Positions 22,028 through 33,570 of a DNA stretch of 64,000 nucleotides are shown piece after piece. A program made the translations under genes and the position numbers. The stretch is taken from the NCBI GenBank assembly GCA_011037195.1, contig JAAEAF010003080.1, positions 62,001 to 126,000 on the forward strand, read 5' to 3'. The notes under the pieces are model-generated. The model saw only the letters and a program-made list of their open reading frames with translations. It made no database searches and had not been told where the DNA came from. Origin of the DNA: Triatoma infestans (lineage: Eukaryota > Arthropoda > Insecta > Hemiptera > Reduviidae). How positions within the stretch are numbered: position 1 is the stretch's first letter; each line of letters starts with the position of its first letter.

Positions 22028-22369
22028 TTTTTTTTTTAATGATCTCGAAAACCGTTTGGACAGGACGATGCACATTTGGTGATAAAACAGTATTTGTAGA
22101 ATAATAGTTATTTCTTTGTCAAAATATTACTGTAAGTCATTGTTTAACTACAAACTGTTCGACACTGATGATTTACGAATGAATGTTTAGAAATAAAATA
22201 AGAATTGATGAGAAAAAAAATTAACAGAAACCTGTTGTTAAAATTGTAAACAAGATGATCATACAGAAAATTACCACCAGATTGCGTGTTGATGATATTT
22301 TATACTAACCAGTCCGAACAATTTATTAAAATAATTATAATTATTTAACTATTTCCCCCCCCCCCCCAA

Positions 22370-23230
22370 ACTGGTGTGAAACGCTCACACAATTTTCTCT
22401 TACAGCAGTTTACAAAATTGTAATTGACTTAATTTTATAGTTAGTATACTAAATTGAATGAAATATTGGTGTTTTTAATGAAGAAAATCGTGAAAACTGA
22501 AAAAAAAAAAAATGTTCAGTAAAAACGCACTTCCGGTAAACTAATTTTCTTGGAACTCGGAATTTTGGCCATCTGTTTATTTCTAATTAATTTTATTTAG
22601 ATGGTAGAATTGTATAATCAACTATGATAGCACTTTAGAGGGAAATTATAACCTCATCCTTCCCCCATAAAAATCCTTAACTGATTTTACAAGGGGAAAT
22701 ATTTCAAATAAAAGTTGTAGCTCTTTATATGTGTAGTTTACATTCCTAGTTTAAAGAAAATCGTTGCTACCGTTTTTAGAGAAAATAGTAGAAAACTGAA
22801 AAATACTTTTCACTAAAAAACGCACTTCCGGTGTACTGATTTTCTTCAAACTCGGAATTTCAACAACATATTTAATTCTAATTAATATTATTTAGATGAT
22901 AGAATTGTGTAATCAACTAAGATAGCACTTTACAGGTAAACCTAACCCTATCCCTCTCCCCCCAAAAATTGTCCTTAATTGAATTTTTCCAGAGAAATGT
23001 TTCAAATAAAAATTGTAGCTCTTATTATGTGTAGTTTATTTTCCAAGTTTATAAAGAAATTGTTTGAGCGAAAGTTTTGAAACAAAGCTAGTTATGAATA
23101 TCTAGCGTTTTAAAGTTTAAAATACAGAGGTTTTCAACAAAATTCCTAAGAAGTGTCAAAGTAAGCTCCCACATCGTATTAACCGATTTTCTTCATACTA
23201 GTCACTTTAATAATGCACTTAATATCCTTA
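22370..23230 (+). repeat. R-family repeat, first two units
   Basis: It opens with CTGGTGTGAAACGCTCACAC directly after a C14 homopolymer. CTTCCGG boxes are near 22531 and 22827. The third unit is diverged and no closing hairpin was found. Confidence 0.7.
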
Positions 23231-24099
23231 ATTTTATATAGGTGAAGTATCGTAAATATTTGTAACTGAAATTCTACTTTAAAGCAGTGGAGTAAACTAG
23301 GATTTAGAGGCCCCTCCAGTTATTTTTTTTTACTAAATAAATGTATATTTTCAGTCTCACGTTACATTATATTCAAGTTTTTCGAATCTTTTTTATTGGC
23401 AAAATCAGACATTAAATCATCCAATGTTACATTGACCCTTTTTCACAGCCAATAGAGATAGAAATTTTAAACGTTGTCTTTCATAGTTTGTAATTTATAA
23501 GGTTTTATTAATTTTAATTTGAATGAACGTTCTGCACATGCTATTGTTATCGTTATAGTTAAATAGAGTAATGGTGGTGTAATTACTTCTGTAAAATTAC
23601 TTTCTACAAATAGATATTTAATCAACAATAAATTTGCAAATTGTTTTATAATCGTTTCTGATGTTTAAAAATTAAATTCATTAAACATTTAACTACCATA
23701 TGTTTGTACGTTGAATCCTAATAATTAACTGAAACCTTCCTATTAGTTTGTAATATTAACGATAAAATGTCCCATATCAATTGGACATGCGTTAATTTTT
23801 TATTAAATGAACTGCCAACCCTCTTCATCTACTACTGATTGTTTATTAGATTTAGTTTTCATTGGTAAATTCCAATTTGTTTATTTGGTGTAATAAAATG
23901 TTTTTTTTTTTCAAAGTTGGTACCACTGCTATGAGCGGGAAGCCAGCTGAAGCGAACGAACAGTACCGGACATCAGTAGCTTCCCAAAACTCTCATTGTG
24001 CTGAAAGTTAAAGTTGAGTATCGTGGTATGCGCGTCGCAGCGATTAATCGCGAAATCATTTCAGTTTATTGGAAGTCAGTAATAAACTGAAGAGTTGTT

Positions 24100-24834
24100 G
24101 ATGACCTTGACGAACTTTGTCCCAAAAATGTCACAAACTTTGTTCATGAAATGGTGAATGATCGCAAGTTGTGTGCGAGATAGGTGACGAAAAAGATGCT
24201 TACTGAAGCACACAAACTTAACAGAGTCACAGCCTCGCGAGAATTTCTTGAGCGTTTTGAGACTGAAGGCAAGACTATGCTCGAATCTACAGTGACGGGA
24301 GATGGTTCTTGGTTTTACTACCATACCTCAGAGAGTAAATGACAATCAATGTTATGGCGCCATACCCATGGTCCTTCAACAAAAATATTTCAAAACTCAA
24401 AAATCAGCTCAAAAAAAATCATGGCGACAGTTTTTTTCAACGCTGGAAGTTACAGTGAGACCCTCCAGAAACTTCGCAGAGTTCTATAAAACAAACGCCA
24501 TGGGATGCTGACGAAGGGAGTCTGTCTTCTTCAAGAACAATGCTCGTCTGTACGTCGCTCGTGCAACACAAGATGATTGTTGCTGATCTCATTTGGTTGG
24601 GATATTTTTATCCACCCCTCACAGACCCGATTTCACACCTAGCGACTGTCATCTCTTCACTAAATTGAAAGAACATCTGGGTGATTTTTTCGATGACGAC
24701 GAGGAGAAAATCGAAGTGGTAAACTGGCTAAAAGATGTGGCGGGAGACCTCTATGACACAGGAATGAAAAAACTCGTCCCACGGTTGACAAAATGTATTG
24801 AAGTAAGTGGTGATTATGTGGAAAAATAATATAA
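24100..24834 (+). pseudogene. Mariner transposase, decayed
   Basis: Read across frames: KKMLTEAHKLNRVTASREFL, then TVTGDGSWFYYHT with the first catalytic Asp, QSMLWRH, KSAQKKSWRQFF, and finally SDCHLFTKLKEHLGDFFDDD to GDYVEK and stop. Several stops and shifts are present. The 3' end joins directly to SINE-B at 24841. The sequence at 23920-24090 may be its degenerate 5' part but could not be aligned. Confidence 0.82.
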
Positions 24835-24840
24835 TACCTA

Positions 24841-25068
24841 TAGGGAAGGGAATAGCTAAGTGGTTAGCGTCCTGGACTCCCATGCGGAGGACGCGGGTGC
24901 CAGTCCAGCTGGGCTACCCTTAGATTTTTTTCTTCCTAGGAGCCTCTACAACTCACTGTCCGGTGATGGACAGTGTTGTCTGTAACGAGAGAACACTGTT
25001 CGGAGGCCGGCAGTGCACTGACAAGGCCCGGGCGCTTATGACCATAGACAATGACGTAGATTTTTTTT
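24841..25068 (+). repeat. SINE-B, full length
   Basis: The tRNA-like head GGGAAGGGAATAGCTAAGTG ... GGTGCCAGTCCAGCTG is followed by the body TTAGATTTTTTTCTTCCTAG, CACTGTCCGGTGATGGACAG, GTAACGAGAGAACACTG, GCAGTGCACTG and the tail ATGACCATAGACAATGACG. The A box is well preserved. Confidence 0.8.
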
Positions 25069-25093
25069 TTATTAAAAAAATAATATGTAATAT

Positions 25094-25330
25094 CAGAGAC
25101 ATTTTCCGTGGTAGCCTGCTTTATTTTTGATGGGCGTTCGCCCATCTTCAGGATGCGTTTGTCAGACAGTGTGATAACACAGACTTGCACAGAGCAATTC
25201 AATTTATACACTGACTCTGTGTGAATTTGCTATGTGCAAATCTGTGTTATCACACTGTCTGACAAACGCATCCTGAAGATGGGCGTACACCCGAAACCGG
25301 TCGAATACCAAAATATGAAGCAGGTGAAAT
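25094..25330. mobile_element. PLE inverted pair, right arm truncated
   Basis: The left arm starts CAGAGACATTTTCCGTGGTA and has lost the ACCGGT-GAAA part of its hammerhead. The right arm has the motif at 25268-25305 and stops at GAAGCAGG, without the usual tail. Spacer SINE-B and mariner lie immediately to the left, as in the 6.9-8.1 kb composite but in inverted orientation. Confidence 0.65.
25268..25305 (+). ncRNA. Hammerhead-ribozyme-like motif, partly decayed
   Basis: CTGAAGA, GGGC-GTAC-ACCC, GAAA, ACCGGT and TC are present, but the stem I 3' strand reads GAAT instead of GATG. Confidence 0.42.
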
Positions 25331-25352
25331 GTTATTGGTGTGATGTGTGTTT

Positions 25353-25353
<1 letters not shown>

Positions 25354-25384
<31 letters not shown>
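25354..25384 (+). repeat. (GTA)n microsatellite
   Basis: About ten uninterrupted GTA units. Confidence 0.9.
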
Positions 25385-26214
25385 TTGTGCAGCATGAGCG
25401 GTTTAGTAAAAGGGCTTGTCAGTATATATGTTTAAGAGAGAAGCATTAGTAATAATCAAGGGAGCACCACTGTTTTTAAAATAAATATATTATTCTCTAA
25501 GCAAATTTAAATAATTTACAATATCACAACTCTATCTTAATAAATCAGATGTTTATCTAGAATTAAGGCAAATCACTATCACTGGCACTGAGTTTAAGAG
25601 AGCGATTCTTGAAGCAAGTGTTCTGGCTTGAATGTCTGTTCAGACTGTCTTGAAAGGATGTCTTCTCTTCATAGGTCAAATCCTTTCAAATAATGCTGGT
25701 ATGTCTGGAGGGAGTTTTATTGTTTTACCCTAACTGTTTCTTGCCCTTTGTCTCTTGGTTTGCATTGATCTACCTGGCTCTATCCCCATCACTAAAATAC
25801 ACTATTTGAATTAGCTAATTTTCACAAAATTATTTTACTAAACTATTTTCCAAAACTCCACACAATAAATTATAATACCTCTAAGTTTCATTAAAAATAT
25901 ATATATTTTTGTATTTTTATAAAATCTTGTTACCTTACTTTCCAGTTAACCCTTGTATCTTATGAATTTTTTAAGATGAATCTCCAATTCAGATTCTTTC
26001 GTTTGGTAAGGTAAAAGTTGATATCCCTAAGATAATAGGATGCCCGTTAGTTTGTGATAACTAGATCAAATGATTATCTTTGTAATAAATCCAAAATGAT
26101 CAATAATCTATAATAATTCATTGAGAATCAAATTTATAGTAAATTGTTATTTCTACGCCTTCCATAGGTATTTTATGTTTCTGAATGTTGTTTTGCGAGA
26201 AATCAAAATTATAT
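25385..26214. other. No gene recognised
   Basis: AT-rich sequence with a moderately GC part near 25575-25800. No open frame or known repeat was identified. Confidence 0.45.
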
Positions 26215-26720
26215 TTGGTTGTCTTGAAAAATGGATTCTCTGGCGATCTGAAAATAAGGCTTTGATCAAAAATTGGTAAACCAGAAGTATCATTTTCCTC
26301 AATGGATTATTTTCTTTTTTGCAATATTCTCGAAAACCAGCTTCAACAATTTTTCTTTAAACTTGGTACACTGACTACACATTTAAAGAGTTGTAACTTT
26401 TATTTTCTAACATTTTTCCGGGAAAATTCATTTCAGAGGGATTTGGGGGGGGGGAAGGATTGAGATTATTCTTTTCTTAAAAGTGTTATTTTATTTTATT
26501 GTTTTAAATATTAATTAAAATTAAATGTGCCGCCAAAATTCTGAGTTTGAAGAAAATCGGTTTAATCAGAAGTACGACTTTATTGAATAATTTTTCTTCC
26601 AGTTTTCTATAATTTTTTCCATGACGTAACCGAGGTGTTTCGTTAAACTTGGTATAATATATACCAGTCACTTTTGTTTAAAATTCATTTGAGGGAGTTA
26701 AAGTTGTGCTTTTTCTAAAA
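26215..26720 (-). repeat. R-family repeat, partial
   Basis: Minus-strand landmarks: TTTTTGCAATATTCTCGAAA, ACAACTTTTATTT-like blocks, GGGAAAATTCATTTCAG and AGAAAATCGGTTTAATC. Neither terminal hairpin is recognisable. Confidence 0.55.
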
Positions 26721-27212
26721 AAAAAGGAAGTCGCTCTATTATGTTTAGATTCTCCCATTGATATCGAAGATATAAAACATTTACTAAAAATTATAAGTAC
26801 GGAAAACTTAATTTTAAAGTGCAGTTTAAGAAAGTCGGAGATTAACAAAGCTAATTAACTGTTAGGATGATGATTCGTGTAGATTATGATTTTGCTTTCA
26901 CATCTTAAATGATGAATAGATAAGTCAGTATTAAATAGACATTGATAAAATCTATCTGTTGTTTGCAATTATTAATTAAAGTTATACTACTTACACTGTC
27001 TGCGACTTTTTCAATATATATTTTTATTCTCTGAATATAATTCTAATATTTCAAATTTTAACTTCAGAATTTATTGGTATAACTAGATTATAAATAATTT
27101 TATCAAAATAAATTCTTTAGTTCAGTGTGTGATCATTGAAACATTTTTCTAAAAAAAAAAATAATAATAATAATAATTTTAGGTAGTTTTGCATAATATG
27201 TGTGTCCTCATG

Positions 27213-27470
27213 TATTGGTCTAGTGGCTAGAGCACTCGGCTTTGGTGCGAGAATTTAGGGTTCGATTCCCGTGAGGGGAAAGTCGGTATTGACACAGCAT
27301 CATCGAGAGAAAAAATGTGAAGCTACAGTTCGTAGCGCCCCTAGGTAGCGAAGGGGAGAACTAAACGGCGAGAGAACTTCAGCGTGCTTACCACACGTCC
27401 CCCAGTATATATCGCCGTCACCGTCTGGCAAGCTTTGGTCCTTTATGGACTGTTACTCCATAGTTACGTT
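27213..27470 (+). repeat. SINE-A, tRNA-derived
   Basis: The head TCTAGTGGCTAGAGCACTCG has an A-box and GGTTCGATTCCCG is a good B box. The body GAAGCTACAGTTCGTAGCGC, CTAAACGGCG and TGCTTACCACACG matches the reversed copy at 35552-35782. Confidence 0.8.
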
Positions 27471-27624
27471 AAATTTCAAATATATGTGGGGCTGGTTCAG
27501 TGTTTATTCAATGTATTTATCCCACCCCCAAGCACGGACCACCCCCAAGCACAAATGAGCAAAATCTGAGTTTGTCATTTTATTATATACGAGTGTAATA
27601 ACAGAAGTAAGAGAAAGTCGTATT

Positions 27625-28015
27625 GGAGAGCAGGAGAGTGGCGATAGTCAGGCAGCCTTAAAGGCACTTTCTTCATACCAAAAATAGTCTCAAAATTGGT
27701 GTGGGACTATCTGCCTTAACCGAGGTGGGTGCTCAAAATAAGCTGACATTCGCCTGGGTACCGGGACATGCGGGGTTCCTTGGCAACGAAGTGGCGGACG
27801 CCTGGCGAGGGAGGGCTCGAAAGATACCTTTATAGGCCCCGAGTCCTTCTGTGGGTTGCTCAGGAGGTTGCAATTGTGGGAAAGAACACCAAGGCAGAAT
27901 CAAGCTAAATTCTTTATTAAAAGAAATTTAGTTAAATTTACCAGGGTCCTACTGAGACATAGCCGAAGGGATATAAGGCTAATAATAGGTCTACTAACAG
28001 GACATTGTAAGCGGT
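27625..28015 (+). pseudogene. Non-LTR retrotransposon RNase H remnant
   Basis: The plus strand, over shifted frames, gives DSQAALKAL, KLTFAWVPGHAGFLGNEVAD and later IRLIIGLLTGHCKR. These match the RNase H domain (SQ-A--AL, WVPGH-G--GNE-AD) and the following conserved segment of I/R1-type LINEs. The relic has no intact frame; an R repeat follows directly. Confidence 0.72.
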
Positions 28016-28021
28016 GTGTGG

Positions 28022-28680
28022 ACACCATAGCTCAAAAATGAAAAATCGCAGAAAGTTCAAACCTGATATTCCGTTTAGGTATCACCATGGGATTCGATAG
28101 TAAGTTATATGAATGTAAAAATTCCTCATCCGAAAGTACCACTTTACTGAATTTTTTTATTCTTGCACTTTTTTGCGATTTTCTCGAAAATGGCTCCAAC
28201 AATTTTTCATTAAACTTGGAATATCAATTACTTAAATTAAGAGCTACAACTTTTCTTTCAAACATTTCTCAGGAAAAATTCATTTAAGGGCTCTTTTAGG
28301 GGAAGGGATGGGGTACGGTTTCCTCTAATGTGTTATTTCACTTTATTACACGATTCTATCACCAAAATAATATTAATTAGAATTAAATATGTTGTTGAAA
28401 TTTCTAGTTTGAAGAAAATCGGATGATCGGAAGTGCGTTTTTTTGTTGAAAACTTTTCTTAGTTTTCTATTTTCTCTAAAACGGCTCCAATTATTTTCTT
28501 TAAACAAGATATGCGAACTAAACACACACACACACACACAAAGAGTTATCTATAACTTTCATTTGAAACATTCCTCTGGGTAAAGTGATTTAAGGGGGCT
28601 TTTGGGAGGGGGGCGGGATTGTTTTCCTCTAAGGTGCTATCTTAGTTGATGATTATACAATTTTACTATAATGGGTATGA
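28022..28680 (-). repeat. R-family repeat, partial
   Basis: It opens inside unit 3 (ATAGCTCAAAAATGAAAAATCGCAG), shows two further units and a (CA)n tract at 28522-28540, and ends without the GTGTGA hairpin. Confidence 0.7.
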
Positions 28681-29089
28681 GAAGGAGAGAATTGGAATTT
28701 AAGAGATGAAATAAACTGGAGTAATAATGCTGAACACTGTATAATGAAAAAGTAACAAACTGCCAGGACTTTACATTACATTCATGTAAAAAGAAATTTG
28801 GGAGCGAAAGATTTAGTGTTAGTGAAGAAAAGGGTGTAGTAGTAATTGGTTGCTGACTCGTTGTTAACTGTTGTAAGACTCTTGTATAAAACTGTTCTCC
28901 TGTAAGGGCTAGCTCAGCTGTGTATATACAGAGTCTCCCAATCTCTAGTCCTGGCCTAAGTAGCGAGTGAGATTCTCAATTTGGTGTTTCTCTTTGCTCT
29001 TTGGATCCTATTACATTACCACCGAAAACCAAATTAGAATGGAAGATTCTTCTCGACCGTTGCTTGTATGAAGGAAAAGGATCGTGAGT

Positions 29090-29880
29090 TTCGGTCTTTT
29101 TTTGAAAAAATAAAAAAAACTTAAATTCTTGCCAACGTTTCGACAAATATATTGTCTTTTTCAAGGCCTACAATATATAAATACAATAGGTTCTTTTTAG
29201 AAATTCAAAATCAAAAAACAGAAAGTAATAAAAAATAAAATTATGGATTAATTTATAAAAATTTTTTGTTTTACTTACATAAAAAATAAAAACTATTAAA
29301 TAATCTTTAACACATATCAAACTTGAAAACTTATGTATAATTTTGTAAATAAAAAGTTGAGAACACCTCAACAACACAGAGAATAGTGAACAAATAAACC
29401 ATAGTGACCAGCGGGCAGGTATATTTATAACGGGACTAGTGGAGAAAGGGGTCTATTTGGAAAAACAAGGTCAAGGATTAGGAAATCAGGTTGTGATCAA
29501 TGTTGTTGTGATAAATCAGGTTGGTATCTGTCCTATAATTAATAGAATTTTTCTCTTTTTTTATATATAGCATTTCTAAAAAATTAAGTTTTTTCCTATT
29601 AAGTTGAGTTGCCAAAATACTGGTGTTAGAAAAATCAAAATCGTGTCTTTTTTCAGTATGGTGTTTAGTGAGTGCTGTTATGTTGTCAGAGTTAGGTTTG
29701 TTTTTTCTACAGTCATAGTCGTGTTGGTATAACCTGTTCTTTAAATATTGTTTCGTTTGTCCAATATACGTGGCTGGACATTGCTGGCAATTTATTTTGT
29801 AAATAATATTTGATTGTAATTCAGTCGGCGTAGGGTCTTTTAATTTAGTGAACAGTTTGTGTATTGTATTCGTGTTTTTT
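29090..29880 (-). mobile_element. Second Penelope-like element, 3' part with GIY-YIG endonuclease
   Basis: The minus strand from about 29880 reads NIIYKINCQQCPATYIGQTK, LYQHDYDCRK, ITALTKHHTEKRHDFDFSNT and LEMLYIKKEKNSINYRTDTN without an internal stop that I found. This is the GIY-YIG endonuclease domain of PLE polyproteins: IY-I-C, YIGQT, H-----H-F-F and E---I. The 3' flank contains CTTGAAAAAGAC...GTCGAAACGTTGGC, like the terminal regions of other PLEs. It is truncated 5', where it meets R sequence at 29884. Confidence 0.8.
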
Positions 29881-29883
29881 TTT

Positions 29884-30066
29884 ATTAGAATTAGAAATAA
29901 AAATTGTCCAAAATTCCGAGTTTCAAGAAATTAGTAAATCGTAAATACATTTTTACTCAAAAATCACAAAAACACCGACGAATTTTATTAAATTTGGTTA
30001 AAATTGGTCAGTTACAATTTTGTAAACTGTAGTAAGAGAAAGTTGTGTGAGTGTTTCAAATCAGAT
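29884..30066 (-). repeat. R-family repeat, first-unit end only
   Basis: Minus orientation: AATTCCGAGTTTCAAGAAAT, ACGAATTTTATTAAATTTGG and GTAAGAGAAAGTTGTGTGAG. A plus-oriented R terminus lies nearby at 30115-30190. Confidence 0.6.
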
Positions 30067-30803
30067 TTTTTTTTTTAATTGATTTAGACCTACATACTGT
30101 TATTTTAATAAATGGGTTTTCTCAGGGTACACCAAAACTTGTATTTCCGGTGAAAACTCAAGTATCCTCTACCAGCAATTAGAGAAAGTAAAAAATGAAT
30201 TAATAATACAAAAAAAATCTCATAAGTTTCTTCTTATATAAATTAGGCTGCGACGAATCATTGTTCATTAAAGAAAATACACTCAACAAGTCCACAGGAG
30301 ACTGGACTTGAAATGAAATGATTTTCTTATATATAAATTAATCATTTAATAATATCTTACTAATAAATATTCATTGTATTTAGTAAATTTTTCCAAAGAC
30401 CGAAACGAAATATTAAAACAGAGACATATAGATAAACTAGTTAATGTGATTATGTATGTATGTATGTATATTTATTGCTCATAAAGATGAAATCTTACAG
30501 CAAGGGTTTGGTTAAAGTTAAATTAATATAAATGAAAGAAACTATTATAAAAATACAAATATCATCATAGTTGCAATATGTAAGAAAAATGGACAACATA
30601 AACTTAAACAAATATCTAGGATACAAGGGAACTTAATTAAACATCTATATATGTGTATGAAATAATAGTAATAATAATTATCAAAAAAACAGGAAACAAA
30701 ATAAGTAAATAAATGAATCAGGTTTCACTTCCGTTTTTTTTTCCTCTCTCCCTTCTTTTTTTGTTTAATTCAGTTTTGATTTTCCTTTTTATTTTATAAC
30801 AGT

Positions 30804-31337
30804 TCATTCGTTTATTATTCTTCTTAGTTTTAAACAATTACTCACAAACAAAAAAATATTGTTCAGCTTAATTTCACTGTCTATAGCTAGCAAGTTTACA
30901 ATTGTGTTTTGATGTAACAAATAGCAAGCCAAATATTTTTCTCTAAAGGTTTCTAAGGTTGGACAATAAATCAAAAAATGATCTAAAGTATCAATTTCAC
31001 CCGATTTGCATAACTGGCAGGGATCAGAACTTGAAAACAAATATTTTTTTCCATTCAAGAATAAACTAGTTGTCTTTTTACTTGACAAACGAAGTTGGGA
31101 CATAATCCTTAATTTGTTTATATGTACAGTAAATCCAAAATATGGTTCCATCTCCCCTAGCGCACTAATATTTCTATAATAAACATTAAATGACGAATCG
31201 GTTACAGCTTCAATATCATTACTAATTAGAGAATTTTTAAATGACTCTAGCAATCTATTATAGTTTCTTGATACTGACTCTGGGTCCTGATTATTCCACA
31301 CATCCTGGGCTCCAGTCATCGCCAAGTACTGACTCAT
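30804..31337 (-). pseudogene. LINE ORF2 C-terminal fragment
   Basis: An open frame of 177 codons with SQLRLSSKKTTSLFLNGKK and CX2C-HX4C near its end. It lies downstream of the RT fragment in a different frame, separated by a region with stops. Confidence 0.65.
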
Positions 31338-31561
31338 AAATGCACACCAATGATATGGGATATTTTTGTTATCTATGAACTGAAATAATTTATTATAACA
31401 AAGTTCGGGATTTGTTCATTTGTCATAAGCAACAGCTTATTCCACCAACCAATCATTCATTTAAATATTCTGAATTTAACGTGAATTCGCCCTGTTTCCG
31501 ATCTCACGTAGCTACTAGGGGTATTAAACGGAAAATGGAGTAAACTTTTGAAGAAAGACAA

Positions 31562-32021
31562 CTAACCTCTCTCCAACAGATCAGTGTACTGTGGTCCCCA
31601 GACTTCGGAAGCGTAGAGTAACAAAGATTCCGCAAGCGAATCAAATAACGTACACTTAGTATCCCATGTATCGGATTTACAATTTCCCAGGATTTTCAAA
31701 ACAGCAGATTTACCCGAGGCGCGTTTAGAAACAAAATGTTTACTAGCCTCTCTAAATTTCCTGGAGGAAGAGAGAGGTACTCCAAGATAAATAAGTTTAT
31801 TGGCCACCGTGTTACAATATGTAAATTGATTAATTTTACCCAATTTTCCTCCCTTTCTAAAAGGTACTATGAAAGTCTTATCCGTATTAACCTTTAGACA
31901 GTTTTTTTCACAATAATCAAATAACAGATTTAATTTACGTTGCGCGTCGAGCCAGGAAGAATTTAAAACCACTAAATCATCTGCATATAATAAACAGACA
32001 GTTAAAGTGATCATATCAATA
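31562..32021 (-). pseudogene. LINE reverse-transcriptase fragment
   Basis: YADDLVVLNSS is the catalytic RT motif. CLKVNTDKTFIVPFRKGG and IYLGVPLSSS follow in the order expected for palm and thumb regions. The upstream fingers and palm are lost at the Tc1 junction. Confidence 0.75.
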
Positions 32022-32025
32022 TATA

Positions 32026-33568
32026 AACTGCTGGACAAAAGTTTTCAATAAAATTTCAAAATGTTGTAATTTGAAGTTATAATCTTATTACTGTATTTTT
32101 TTTTTTTGTGGATTCGTTGTGAATGGACTCTAGTCCAAGAGAACCAAAGAGAAATAGCCTAGAAATTAAGTAAAAAGTTGTTAATTTTACAAATTGAAAA
32201 AAAAAGTAATCTAAAATTCAAAAGTAAAACAGTTCTTGTTATTTTTTAATTGGTGTTTTTTTGTCAACAGTATTCTGTGACACCTCCTTTTGCTCTGATA
32301 ACCGTACCAAGCCTTCTCGGCTTTGAAGTCTAGTGAATGATCTCTTGTGAAATCCCATTCCATTCTTCAACAATCATATACGTAGCTCCATGAGAGCGCT
32401 AGGGCAATCCGAGCGAAACCTGAGACATCTTCCAATAATGTCTCAAAGGTGCTCTGTAGGATTTAGGTCTCGATTCCTTGATGGGGAAACCAAACGTCGA
32501 ATCCCAACATCCTGCACGTACTACAGTACAACTCGGAGCAGTGTGACATCTGGCGTTGTCTTGCATAAATAAAAAATTATCACCGACTCTTTCGGCAATT
32601 GACATAACATATTGCTGAATAATTTCCTGAAAATACCTCTGGGCGTTTAATGTACCAGTGTCAACAATGTGTAGGTCTGTATGCCCATCAAAACTTATGC
32701 CTCACCATACCATAATCCCACCTCTACCAAAACTCACGTTTGGAGAGCTATTAGCATATCTCTCCCTTTGTCATCTCCACTCTCACCCTTCCCCATCTGG
32801 AGAGTATAGAGTGAATCTCGCTTCGTCTGTGAATAATACACGTTTCCATTCTTCTACTGTCCAATTGACATGTTCACGAAAATATTGGAGTCTGGCAACT
32901 CTATGGGCCCTGGAAAGAAGAAGGCCAGTAGCGGCTCTCCTGTAAGCCAAGTTGGCTTCATTTAACCTTCTTCTAACTGTCCTGCTTGAAATGTGGACAT
33001 CATGGACAGAAGCGATCAAATGTCGTAATTGATTAATAGTGACAAACCTGTTTCGTAAGACATTCAGCTGAACAAATCTCTCATCTGTCAGAGTTGTACT
33101 TCTAGGGCGGCCTATAACTTGCCGTCTGGAGTAGCTACCAGTCTCCTTATGGCGTGCTAAAATTCTTGAAACAGTGGATTGGTTCATTCGTAGTCTCTGA
33201 GCAATTGTTGCTTGATTTAGCCCTTCCTCATGTAATGTCACCCCACGTACTGCAATTTCTTCGGAATAATTACAATGAAGGGGAATGTTAAGATCAAAAA
33301 GCAAAAAGAACTGATAAGAAAAAATAAACAAAAATGTGTGGGAGAGAAAAATTACCAGAAACAGTGAATGTGAAGAACTGGGATTATTATTGTATTTTCA
33401 AGAGTTCAGAGAATTAGTCATTTAAAAACATAAACAAATGGTTTAGTTTCTTATTTCTTCTTGGATCAGAGTTCATTTACAACGAATGTATAAAAAAAAA
33501 TACAGTAATAGACTGAAATTCAAATTACATCATTCTGAAATTTTATGCAAAACTTTTGTCCAGCAGTT
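32026..33568 (-). mobile_element. Tc1-like transposon with terminal inverted repeats and TA duplication
   Basis: AACTGCTGGACAAAAGTTTT at 32026 and its complement ending at 33568 are flanked by TA. The length is 1543 bp, near the usual size of Tc1 elements. It carries a frameshifted transposase on the minus strand. Confidence 0.9.
32275..33331 (-). pseudogene. Tc1-like transposase, frameshifted
   Basis: The N-terminal part has a helix-turn-helix (QATIAQRLRMNQSTVSRILA), a GRPRSTTL linker, a second HTH with SSRTVRRRL, and VLFTDEARFTL with the first catalytic Asp. After a stop near 32783, another frame gives FLFMQDNARCHTAPS, the second catalytic block. The third block is scrambled by further shifts. 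The product would be inactive. Confidence 0.88.
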
Positions 33569-33570
33569 TA

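Larger units (their letters stand above)
30450..32024 (-). mobile_element. Non-LTR retrotransposon, 5'-truncated and decayed
   Basis: The minus strand carries a reverse-transcriptase fragment with the catalytic YADDLVVL at about 31970, then GKLGKINQFTYC and YLGVPL. A second frame (30804-31337) ends in a Cys/His motif CQLCKSGEIDTLDHFLIYC typical of LINE C-termini. The 3' tail is AATAAATATACATACATAC, ending near 30446. A Tc1-like element is inserted at 32026; no LINE sequence was recognised beyond it. The clade is uncertain. Confidence 0.75.

Noticed and set aside
25354..25384. A CRISPR-like or satellite array
   Set aside because: It is a simple GTA microsatellite; no spaced repeats of CRISPR type exist in the window.
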